From contig JAJDXW010000117.1 in NCBI GenBank assembly GCA_022823045.1, forward strand, positions 1 through 49,978: 49,978 nucleotides of DNA, written 5' to 3'. The DNA comes from Gammaproteobacteria bacterium (GTDB lineage: Bacteria; Pseudomonadota; Gammaproteobacteria; HK1). Below, one piece after another: positions 43,322 to 49,978 of the stretch; position 1 is the first letter of the stretch, and every line of letters starts with the position of its first letter. The position numbers and the translations under genes were made by a program. The notes below the pieces were generated by a model. The model saw nothing but the letters and a program-made list of their open reading frames with translations. It was not told the DNA's origin and did no database searches.

Positions 43322-44128
43322 TCAGGCCGCATCCTCCGCGGGGTACCGTCCTCGCTCGGTCATCGCCGCCGGGCCGGCGAGCCCGGCCTCCCGGATCCGC
43401 TTCCGCCGCCGGCGCCAGACGGGCCGCAGGGGGGTCAGGGTGGCGGTCCGCTTGCGCGCGACGAGGAACCAGGTGCCGCAAAATCCCGGCCAGAACCGCG
43501 GACCGGCGGTCTCGAACACCTGGAGCTGCCGGAGGACCCGGTGGCTCGGAAGCGGCGGACGGAAGAAGCAGCCCTCGCTCGCCACCGTGTCGAAGCCGAG
43601 GACCGAGAGCCAGTCCCTGACTCGCCCGGCGGTATAGAAGCGCCCGTTCCACGGAGCACCGCGACGGTGGAGGAGGTTCCAGGCCCCCATCAGCCCGAGC
43701 GCGTTGTATCCGGCCACGACCAAGTGACCCTCGGGCACCAGAACCCGTTCGGCCTCTCGAAGAACCGCATGTGGATCTTTTTGAAATTCAATTATATGTG
43801 GAAGAATTACAATGTCGATACTATCCGAGGCGACAGGCATCGCCCCGGGGTTGCCCTGGACCGCGGAACAGCGGGCGGCGGGGAGGACGGCCTCCGGCTC
43901 GGGTCCCCGCGCGGGTGCGCCCGGGACCTTGAGCCACGTACAATGCTGAACGCGAACGGCACCGAGCACGGGCAGGTAGTCGCGCGAACCGACAATCAGC
44001 AGGTGATATCCAAACTTGTTGGCAATCAAGGGGATAAGACATCGGTTCTCGGTGTCGAGGACGAGGCTCCCCGGCACGCGCCGGTGCCAGTCGGCTAGGC
44101 CGTTGCCGCCGTTCGGAAGATGCTGCAC
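43322..44128 (-). CDS. SAM-dependent methyltransferase (class I, Methyltransf_11 type)
   Basis: It has 268 residues. The methyltransferase core is recognisable by [17 protein letters not shown] and [20 protein letters not shown]; the SAM-binding Gly motif is weak (LLIVGSRDY). Relatives lie between gloB and rnhA in many proteobacteria; here gloB is missing and the gene is divergent from mltD. A GTG start is used, with a G-rich run 5 nt upstream. A remarkably AT-rich patch (about 43770-43825) interrupts an otherwise GC-rich gene. Substrate unknown. Confidence 0.88.
   Translation of the reverse strand: MQHLPNGGNGLADWHRRVPGSLVLDTENRCLIPLIANKFGYHLLIVGSRDYLPVLGAVRVQHCTWLKVPGAPARGPEPEAVLPAARCSAVQGNPGAMPVASDSIDIVILPHIIEFQKDPHAVLREAERVLVPEGHLVVAGYNALGLMGAWNLLHRRGAPWNGRFYTAGRVRDWLSVLGFDTVASEGCFFRPPLPSHRVLRQLQVFETAGPRFWPGFCGTWFLVARKRTATLTPLRPVWRRRRKRIREAGLAGPAAMTERGRYPAEDAA
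43791..43796 (-). promoter_or_regulatory. Candidate -10 (TATAAT) inside the methyltransferase gene
   Basis: A perfect TATAAT on the minus strand within an AT-rich patch of about 55 bp, facing rnhA and dnaQ. At 17 bp upstream is ATCGAC, a poor -35. Such AT-richness is rare in this window, so an internal promoter for rnhA-dnaQ is possible, but unproven. Confidence 0.3.
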
Positions 44129-44260
44129 GCGAACCCCCCGGGCCGGGTGACGGCCGGAAGTCTATCGCATCGAGGCGCGGCGACGGTGGAGCAGGCCCGC
44201 GGGTGAGCGGGATCCGGCTCCCCGGAGCGACCTTCCGTCGCACCTCCACCGACACATGGT

Positions 44261-44289
44261 TTGACTTGATCTGCCAACACTTCTACGAT
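44261..44289 (+). promoter_or_regulatory. Sigma-70 promoter of mltD
   Basis: TTGACT (44261-44266) and TACGAT (44284-44289) separated by exactly 17 bp. Transcription would start near 44296, leaving about 24 nt before the ATG at 44320. It sits in the divergent gap between the methyltransferase and mltD and argues against the longer reading frame that begins upstream of it. Confidence 0.7.
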
Positions 44290-44319
44290 GGGAAATTCAC
44301 GCTGAACGTATCCGCCTCC

Positions 44320-45768
44320 ATGGACCCAGCCCGCATCATGTGCGCCGCGCTCGTCGTCATGCTGTCGGCCACGTCGTGCATCAATTGGCAGACCGCGGAT
44401 CGCCGCGCCCATCCGAGGGCCATCCCCGAACCTCCTTCCGGCGGGGGCTCCGCGCCCGGAGACTCGATTGCGGGGCGGGTTTCCGGCGAAGCGCCCGGCC
44501 AGCCTGCCTCGGTTGCGTTGCTGCGGGAGCTGCGGACGGACGGAACCCTGGCGGACCGCCGCCTCCGGAATCCCTACGGCCCGGGTGAGGACCGCGACAC
44601 GTGGGAGCGCATCCGTCGCCTGATGACGGTGGTGCCGGTGCAGTCGCACGTCAGCTCCCTTCGCGAGTTCCGGCGCAAGCTCCGTCGGTACCACGGCAAC
44701 CAACGGTTCTTCGACACCATCGGGAGCAACGCGAGCCCCTGGCTCTATCACGTGACGCGGCAGCTCGCGGCCCGGGGGCTCCCGGGCGAGATCGCCCTGC
44801 TCCCGGCGGTGGAGAGCGGCTACGACGCGAGGGCCGTTTCGTCCCGGAACGCGGCCGGTCTGTGGCAAATCCTTCCCGGCACCGCGCGCGATCTGAAGCT
44901 CTCGCGTTCCTGGTGGTACGACGCACGACATGACGCCCCCGCCGCGACGGAGGCCGCGCTCGACTACCTCACTTTTCTCCACGACGAGTTCGACGGCGAC
45001 TGGATGCTCGCCGTCGCCGCCTACAATTGCGGCCCGGGCAATGTACGACGGGCTATCCGGCGAGCCGGACTGCGGATCGAGACGGCGCACTACGCCGCCA
45101 TCGAACGCTATCTTCCGAGGGAGACGCGCAGCCACATGGCGCGCTGGCTGGTCCTCTCCGAGATCGTCGCAATGCCGCGTCTGCACAACGTGCGGATGAA
45201 GACGATCCCCTGGCGCCCGTACTTCACCGAGGTTGCGGCGCCGTCGCAGGTCAACCTGGCGAGCGCGGCCCGGAGCGCGGGATTGCCCGCGGCGGAACTC
45301 GCGGTCCTCAACCTCGGATTCCGGCGCGGCATGACGGCGCCGAACGGACCGCATCGCGTGCTGGTTCGCGCCGAGCACGCCGACCGTCTCGGCCGGGAGC
45401 TGTCGCAGATCCGCCCGGTGCGGCTGCAGGAGCGCCGGCGCTACCGGGTCCGTGAAGGCGACACCCTCGGCGCGATCGCTCAGGCCCACGGGATCTCCGT
45501 GAAGACCCTGATGGCGGCCAACCGGCTGGACTCGCATCTCATTCACGCCGGCCGGGACCTGATGGTCCCCGTGTCCGGCCGTGCATCCTCGAAGCCGGCG
45601 GCGGCGACGGAGCGCGGCGTGCATGTCGTGAGTGCCGGGGAGAGTCTCTGGATCATCGCCCGCCGGTACCGGACCACCGTCAGCTCGCTTCGCGACTGGA
45701 ACCACCTCGCTCCGGGCTCGAACGTCCTTCATCCGGGTCAACAACTCCGAGTACGGGGTGAAGGTTAG
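44320..45768 (+). CDS. mltD: Membrane-bound lytic murein transglycosylase D
   Basis: Lipoprotein that cleaves peptidoglycan glycan strands. It has 482 residues. A signal peptide with a lipobox-like SATSC ends near residue 20. The SLT catalytic domain has Glu in LLPAVESGYDARAVS, then AAGLWQILPGTARDL and AYNCGPGNVRRAIR. Two C-terminal LysM domains follow (YRVREGDTLGAIAQAHGISV and HVVSAGESLWIIARRYRTTV), fewer than some relatives. The start was set by the promoter just upstream; ATG 44338 is an alternative. A foldback element starts at the stop codon. Confidence 0.94.
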   Translation: MDPARIMCAALVVMLSATSCINWQTADRRAHPRAIPEPPSGGGSAPGDSIAGRVSGEAPGQPASVALLRELRTDGTLADRRLRNPYGPGEDRDTWERIRRLMTVVPVQSHVSSLREFRRKLRRYHGNQRFFDTIGSNASPWLYHVTRQLAARGLPGEIALLPAVESGYDARAVSSRNAAGLWQILPGTARDLKLSRSWWYDARHDAPAATEAALDYLTFLHDEFDGDWMLAVAAYNCGPGNVRRAIRRAGLRIETAHYAAIERYLPRETRSHMARWLVLSEIVAMPRLHNVRMKTIPWRPYFTEVAAPSQVNLASAARSAGLPAAELAVLNLGFRRGMTAPNGPHRVLVRAEHADRLGRELSQIRPVRLQERRRYRVREGDTLGAIAQAHGISVKTLMAANRLDSHLIHAGRDLMVPVSGRASSKPAAATERGVHVVSAGESLWIIARRYRTTVSSLRDWNHLAPGSNVLHPGQQLRVRGEG

Positions 45769-46038
45769 CCGCGAGATTTCACCCATGTTCTGCTGCGGAC
45801 GCCAATTCTCTTGGCGGAGCGAGCCGTACCCCCTCAAGTCGCTTCGTCAGCGCGCAAGCGCTAGTGTCAACTGCGCCTTCAGCAGCGCGCATGCGCTCTT
45901 TCGGTCCGTGCGGCCCGCTACCGCGGCATCTTGGCGCCCAGACCCGAAAAACTCGGCGAGTTTTTCGGGTGAGCGACCATCTCGAAGAATTCGCAGAATT
46001 CTTCGAGTATGCGACGAACATCGGTGAAATCTCGCGGC
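45768..46038. repeat. Foldback element copy C (271 bp)
   Basis: Occupies almost the whole mltD-fabI gap. Terminal inverted repeats 45768-45790 and 46016-46038 differ at one position (inner part GCGAGATTTCACC). The inner stem is GCGGAGCGAGCCG (45814-45826) against CGGCCCGCTACCGC (45911-45924). The core CTTCAGCAGCGCG and TCGGTCCGTGCG is shared with A and B. The right arm has two perfect hairpins: 45942-45970 (13-bp stem ACCCGAAAAACTC, loop GGC) and 45981-46007 (12-bp stem CTCGAAGAATTC, loop GCA). Orientation is as in copy A. Confidence 0.9.
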
Positions 46039-46050
46039 TCGCCGCACGCC

Positions 46051-46833
46051 GTGGGACTGCTCACCGGCAAACGGATCCTGGTCACCGGGGTGGCGAGCAA
46101 TCGCTCGATCGCCTGGGGCGTGGCGAGGGCCATGCACCGCGAGGGCGCGGAGCTCGCCTTCACCTTCCAGAACGAACGCCTTGGCGAGCGGGTGCGCAAG
46201 CTCGCCGCCGAGGTCGGATCCACGCTCACCATCGGCTGCGACGTGAGCGCCGACGGGGACATCGACGGCCTGTTCCACCGCCTCGGGAACACGTGGCCGG
46301 CCCTCGACGGCCTGGTCCACGCGATCGCGTTCGCCCCGCGCGAGGCGTTGGACGGAGACTTCCTTTCCGGGCTCGACCGGGAAGCGTTCCGTGTCGCCCA
46401 CGACGTGAGCGCGTACAGCTTCGCGGCGCTCGCGGCCGGAGGGCGGGGACTCATGCGCGAGAACGGCGGCGCGATGCTGACCCTGACTTACCTCGGCTCG
46501 CAGCGGGTGTTCCCGAACTACAACGTGATGGGGCCGGCAAAGGCGAGCCTCGAGGCGACCGTGCGCTATCTTGCGGAGGATCTGGGGCCGGAAGGGATCC
46601 GGGTGAACGCGATCTCCGCGGGGCCCATCCGCACCCTCGCCGCCTCCGGCATCTCGGGCTTCCGCAAGCTCCTCGATCACGCGCAGGCGGTCGCGCCGCT
46701 CCGGCGCAACGTCTCCATCGACGACGTGGGCAACGCGGCCGCGTTCCTGTGCTCCGATCTCGCGTCGGGGATCACCGGAGAGATCACCCGCGTGGACGCG
46801 GGCTACCACGTCATCGGAACGCCTCGTCTCTGA
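46051..46833 (+). CDS. fabI: Enoyl-[acyl-carrier-protein] reductase (NADH) FabI
   Basis: Last reduction of the fatty acid elongation cycle. It has 260 residues (E. coli 262). N terminus [20 protein letters not shown], cofactor region TFQNERL, and the catalytic Tyr and Lys in [28 protein letters not shown] is the substrate loop. The GTG at 46051 matches the family start exactly; the longer frame from 46009 would read through the end of foldback element C. No clear ribosome site precedes the GTG. Confidence 0.95.
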   Translation: MGLLTGKRILVTGVASNRSIAWGVARAMHREGAELAFTFQNERLGERVRKLAAEVGSTLTIGCDVSADGDIDGLFHRLGNTWPALDGLVHAIAFAPREALDGDFLSGLDREAFRVAHDVSAYSFAALAAGGRGLMRENGGAMLTLTYLGSQRVFPNYNVMGPAKASLEATVRYLAEDLGPEGIRVNAISAGPIRTLAASGISGFRKLLDHAQAVAPLRRNVSIDDVGNAAAFLCSDLASGITGEITRVDAGYHVIGTPRL

Positions 46834-47005
46834 CGTTCCGGTGCGCGACCGGACTCCCCCGGTCCGCGGCCCCTCCGACACGCCCCGCCGCGCCGGCTTC
46901 CGCGCCCGCCTGCGCGGCGGCTGCCCACCCGCGGATACCGGGCGGTTTCCACCGCGACCCGAATCGAGGAGAATACGCGGCGCGTCCGAACCCAGAGCAG
47001 AGTCC

Positions 47006-47578
47006 GTGAGCGGTATTCCACCGATCCTTCGCCTGGAAGTGACCGGCCAGCCCATGCGCTGGATCGGCTGGCAGGAGGCGGTGTCTCTCGGAGCACGGGG
47101 CCGCATCGCGTGGTCGATCGGGGAGACGGAGTTCTCCTTCCGGGGCGGACGCAACCGGATGAGCGGAAAGCGGTCCCGCATCACGGTGAGCTCGATCGTC
47201 GCCGTGCGGGGCCATCGGGGGGCCCATCGCTCCGGCACCCCTCCGCTCTCGAACCGGGAGCTCTTCCTCAGGGACGCGTTCACGTGCATGTACTGCGGCG
47301 GGGAGTATCCCGCCCACCTGCTGACGCGCGATCACCTCCTGCCCCTCTCGCGCGGCGGAACGGACCGCTGGGCGAACGTGGTCACCGCCTGCCGCACGTG
47401 CAATCACGCGAAGGGGGCGCGCACTCCGGACGAGGCGGACATGCCGATCCTCGCCGTGCCCTTCGAGCCCAATCGGGCGGAGTACCTGGTGCTGTCGAAC
47501 CGGCGCATCCTCGCCGACCAGATGAAGTTCCTGCGCCAGCGCTTCCGCTCCGGGAGCCGGATGCACGCCATCTGCTGA
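47006..47578 (+). CDS. HNH endonuclease family protein
   Basis: It has 190 residues. The C-terminal half has an HNH/zinc motif: CMYCGGEYPAHLLTRDHLLP, then LSRGGTDRWANVVTACRTCN, giving two CxxC pairs around the His. The N-terminal half (LRLEVTGQPMRWIGWQEAV, SIVAVRG) is shared by a widespread chromosomal HNH group of unknown function found in many proteobacteria. The GTG start was chosen to include that conserved N terminus. It is convergent with ppiD (10-bp gap). Confidence 0.87.
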   Translation: MSGIPPILRLEVTGQPMRWIGWQEAVSLGARGRIAWSIGETEFSFRGGRNRMSGKRSRITVSSIVAVRGHRGAHRSGTPPLSNRELFLRDAFTCMYCGGEYPAHLLTRDHLLPLSRGGTDRWANVVTACRTCNHAKGARTPDEADMPILAVPFEPNRAEYLVLSNRRILADQMKFLRQRFRSGSRMHAIC

Positions 47579-47588
47579 GCGGCGGACC

Positions 47589-49496
47589 TCAGCGGCCGTA
47601 CCCTTCGTCCTCGGACGCGATGCGGTCCTCGAAGACGCGAACCTCGGCACGCTCGCGGAGCGCGGTGACGAACGAATCGTGGGCATCGAGGCCGCTCTGC
47701 CGGGAGAGGCGGAGCCGCGACTCGCCGAGCGCATCAGCCTCGACCTCGTTCTCGATGACCTCGTCGAGGGCGAGGATCACGAAGTCCCCGTTCGGGAGGG
47801 CGACACCGTCGAAGGTCACTGCACCCGCGCCCGGGCGCGGCATGCTGAACAACACCTCCCGCACTGCGCGCTCCAGATCCGCTTCGTCGCGCCCGACGGT
47901 GCGCTCCTCGCTCCACGCGAGGTTTCCGGCCACCGCCTCGCGTCCCTCTCCACCCCGCAGTCGGCCGAGGAGGTCCACTCCCGCCGCGCGGGTCTCGTCC
48001 GTCGCCCGCTCCGCCTGGAGCGCCGCGACGATCTCCGGCCGCACGTCGTCCAGGGTAAGCTGGCGGGGCTCCCGGAGGTCGTCCACCCGCACGACCACCG
48101 TGCGATAGCCCTCGATCTCCACCGGCTCGCTGTTGTTCCCGGCGAGCACGTCCTCGTCGAACGCGGCCGTGATCACCGCCGGATCTCCGAGCACCTCGTG
48201 GCCCGGCTCGCCGCGCCGCGAGACATGGCCGCTCTCCTCGACCGTGAGCCCGAGCTCGTCCGCCGCGTCGGCGAGGTTGTCCGGCTGCTCGAAGGCGAGG
48301 TTCGAGAGGCGTTCCACCTGCTCGAAGTAGAGCTGCTCGGCCTGCTCGGTACGGTACTCGAACTCGATCTCCTCCCTGACCTCGTCGAAAGCGCGGGTGC
48401 GGCTCTCGCGAATGTCCTCCACCCGGATGAGGTGGAAGCCGAAGTCGGACTGGACCGGTTCGCTCAGCTCTCCGACGCCGAGGGAGAACGCCGCCTGCTC
48501 GAAGGGGGGAACCCAGATCCCGCGCCCGCCGAAGCCGAGATCGCCTCCCGACTCCGCCGAGCCCGGATCGTCGGAGAACTCCCGCGCCAGGCCTTCGAAC
48601 GCCTCGCCGGCGAGGATTCGGGACCGCAGGTCCTCCGCGCGCGCGAGCGCTTCGTCCCCACCCTCGTCATCCGCGATCAGGATGTGGCGCACGCGCCGCT
48701 GCTCCGGCGCGGTGTAGCCCGCCTTGCGCGCTTCGTACCAGGACTCGAGGGTCCCGTCGGGGACGTCAATCTCGGCCGCAAGGTCATCGCGCGACAGCAC
48801 GACGTACCGGAGCCTCGCCTCCTCGGGCGACATGAAGGCGCTTTTCTGCTCCTCGTAGCGCTTCGCGACCGCCTCCTCGTCGATCGCCACGCCCGCGAAC
48901 CTCTCGGCCGGCACCACGAGCCGGGAGAACGCCCGCGTCTGCGATTCGAGGGTGGCGAGACGCCGCGACCGGCGCTCCGTCGCGGCCGCGGACAGGACGA
49001 GGGCGTCGCGCCATTGCGCCTCCAGCAGCCGCCGGCGGGTGTCCGTCTCGAAGCGCCCGGGGCTCTGGCCGGAGCGCCTGAGCGCGAACTCGTACTCCTC
49101 CTGGGAGAACGCGCCGTCGCGCTGGAAGGCGGGAGCGGATCGGATCGCCCCCGCGAGCTGCTCGTCCGAGACCACGAACCCCGCATCGGAGGACGCCCGT
49201 GCGACCAGCCGTTCCCGGACCAGGCCGTCCATCGCCCGGGCGCGAACGAACGAGTCGCCGAGCATGCGGGAGACATCCTGCCCCGGGAACTGACGATTGA
49301 GAGAGGCCCGAACCCCCTGCAGGGCGGTCTGGTAGTCGAACAGGGAGATCTCCTCCCCGTCGACCTCGGCCACCGCCACGTTCGGATCAGGCCCGAGATA
49401 CTCCTGCACCCCCCACAGCGCGAACGGGATGCAGATGAGGATCACGATGATCCACGCGATGTAGCCGTGCGCGCGGTCGCGTATTCCCTGGAGCAT
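47589..49496 (-). CDS. ppiD: Periplasmic folding chaperone PpiD (SurA-N / PPIase-like)
   Basis: Inner-membrane-anchored periplasmic chaperone that meets proteins leaving the SecYEG channel. It has 635 residues (E. coli 623). One N-terminal membrane helix (YIAWIIVILICIPFALWGVQ, about 12-31), a SurA-N-like region (about 35-200), a parvulin domain at about 265-365 (RRVRHILIADDEGG, FGGRGIWVPPFEQAAFSLG, SDFGFHLIRVEDI), then a second chaperone region. The lon-hupB genes that often precede it are not here; a foldback relic and a transposase are. Confidence 0.95.
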   Translation of the reverse strand: MLQGIRDRAHGYIAWIIVILICIPFALWGVQEYLGPDPNVAVAEVDGEEISLFDYQTALQGVRASLNRQFPGQDVSRMLGDSFVRARAMDGLVRERLVARASSDAGFVVSDEQLAGAIRSAPAFQRDGAFSQEEYEFALRRSGQSPGRFETDTRRRLLEAQWRDALVLSAAATERRSRRLATLESQTRAFSRLVVPAERFAGVAIDEEAVAKRYEEQKSAFMSPEEARLRYVVLSRDDLAAEIDVPDGTLESWYEARKAGYTAPEQRRVRHILIADDEGGDEALARAEDLRSRILAGEAFEGLAREFSDDPGSAESGGDLGFGGRGIWVPPFEQAAFSLGVGELSEPVQSDFGFHLIRVEDIRESRTRAFDEVREEIEFEYRTEQAEQLYFEQVERLSNLAFEQPDNLADAADELGLTVEESGHVSRRGEPGHEVLGDPAVITAAFDEDVLAGNNSEPVEIEGYRTVVVRVDDLREPRQLTLDDVRPEIVAALQAERATDETRAAGVDLLGRLRGGEGREAVAGNLAWSEERTVGRDEADLERAVREVLFSMPRPGAGAVTFDGVALPNGDFVILALDEVIENEVEADALGESRLRLSRQSGLDAHDSFVTALRERAEVRVFEDRIASEDEGYGR

Positions 49497-49680
49497 GGAA
49501 GGCGGTCAGGCTCTCGAAAACGTGGGCGCAGAGGATACGGATCGCGGGGCGCAATCACAATATCGAACTCGGCTCGTACCCGCTCGTCTCCCTCGCGCGT
49601 GCGCGTGCACGCGCTCTTGAGAACCGTCGCGAGAGCCGCAGTGCCGTCGATGAAAGGCGCCGTCCGCGGCACGACTGCCT

Positions 49681-49829
49681 GCGCGCTGTCGACGCGGCTT
49701 GAACCGGATTACGCCGTGTCGCAGCGAGCAGATTGGCGTCCGCGAGTCTCGAAACCTCGGAAAGGTCTCCGGACAAGTGAATCTCACGGAGAAATCTTGA
49801 ATTTTCCGTGCATGCAGGAAGTTGGTGTG
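49681..49829. repeat. Foldback element relic D (right half)
   Basis: In the 407-bp gap before the edge transposase. Matches the right half of copy B in the same orientation: GCGGCTTGA, ACGCCGTGTCGCAGCGAGCA, the two arm hairpins (GAAACCTCGGAAAGG and the 49786-49810 hairpin), GACAAGTGAATCTCACGGA and the start of the end repeat GGAAGTTGGTG. Similarity stops at about 49829; the left half is not recognisable. The rest of the gap 49497-49903 shows no gene. Confidence 0.75.
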
Positions 49830-49903
49830 ATAAGCGGGCTAGGAGTCTGCGCCGCAGGAACCGGTGAGATAATTGTCAGGCGGAAGTAGAGGGAGGGTGT
49901 TGG

Positions 49904-49978
49904 ATGTCGACGACGTTTCGCCCCTATGAGCCGGATCAGATGCTGCTGCTGGCGCCGGACGTGCGCGCTTGGCTGCCC
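49904..49978 (+). CDS. Transposase N terminus (IS1182-like), cut by window edge
   Basis: The last 25 codons read MSTTFRPYEPDQMLLLAPDV and then RAWLP, typical of the start of IS1182-type DDE transposases. GGGAGGG lies 8 nt upstream of the ATG. Only the beginning is visible, so integrity is unknown. The left end of the element is probably in 49829-49903, next to relic D. Confidence 0.65.
   Translation, partial: MSTTFRPYEPDQMLLLAPDVRAWLP

Overview
This window is about 50 kb of very GC-rich DNA (roughly 70 % by eye) from a gammaproteobacterium. The evidence is the gene orders recA-recX-alaS, ftsH-glmM-tpiA-secG, hrcA / grpE-dnaK-dnaJ-dapB-greA, recN-bamE / ratA / smpB-ssrA and surE-nlpD, together with a tmRNA tag of ANDDNYALAA. 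A Chromatiales/Ectothiorhodospiraceae-like organism is plausible, but this is inference only. Because GC is so high, nearly every gene has long open frames on other strands and frames; these were treated as shadows.

Layout. 1-7406 (minus): alaS (cut by the left edge), recX, recA, tadA, guaA and guaB; guaB carries a one-base frameshift. 7566-9026 (plus): xseA. 9069-22637 (minus): gabD, secG, tpiA, glmM, ftsH, rlmE, greA, dapB, dnaJ, dnaK, grpE, hrcA. 22859-26610: recN-bamE (plus), ratA (minus), smpB and tmRNA (plus). 27032-36813: an accessory block directly downstream of the tmRNA. It holds a Tat-exported multicopper oxidase, an HD hydrolase, a thiamine-diphosphate enzyme, an NHL-repeat protein, an EamA transporter, two iron-oxygenase-like enzymes (TauD-like and CmcJ/NvfI-like) and an SDR threonine dehydrogenase. 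36937-49496: housekeeping again, with rppH, adk, a DUF498 protein, nlpD, surE, a PuuD-like membrane protein with a 28-residue membrane peptide gene upstream, dnaQ, rnhA, a methyltransferase, mltD, fabI, an HNH endonuclease and ppiD. The right edge cuts a transposase.

The most unusual content is non-coding: a dispersed family of modular foldback (nested inverted repeat) elements in intergenic gaps. Three complete copies (2472-2661, 38060-38457, 45768-46038) have terminal inverted repeats of about 21-23 bp, a second inner stem, a conserved core and optional short perfect hairpins with 3-nt loops. A 53-bp minimal copy (3807-3859) and two relics (29335-29390, 49681-49829) also occur. Between copies the stems differ in sequence, yet each copy's two arms still pair, as expected for a maintained structure or for repeated arm-to-arm conversion. 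I do not recognise the family.

Several canonical clusters lack an interior member here (carAB, folP, ratB, nadK, pcm, gloB), which suggests repeated rearrangement in this lineage. No rRNA, tRNA (apart from the tRNA-like part of tmRNA), CRISPR array or replication origin was found.
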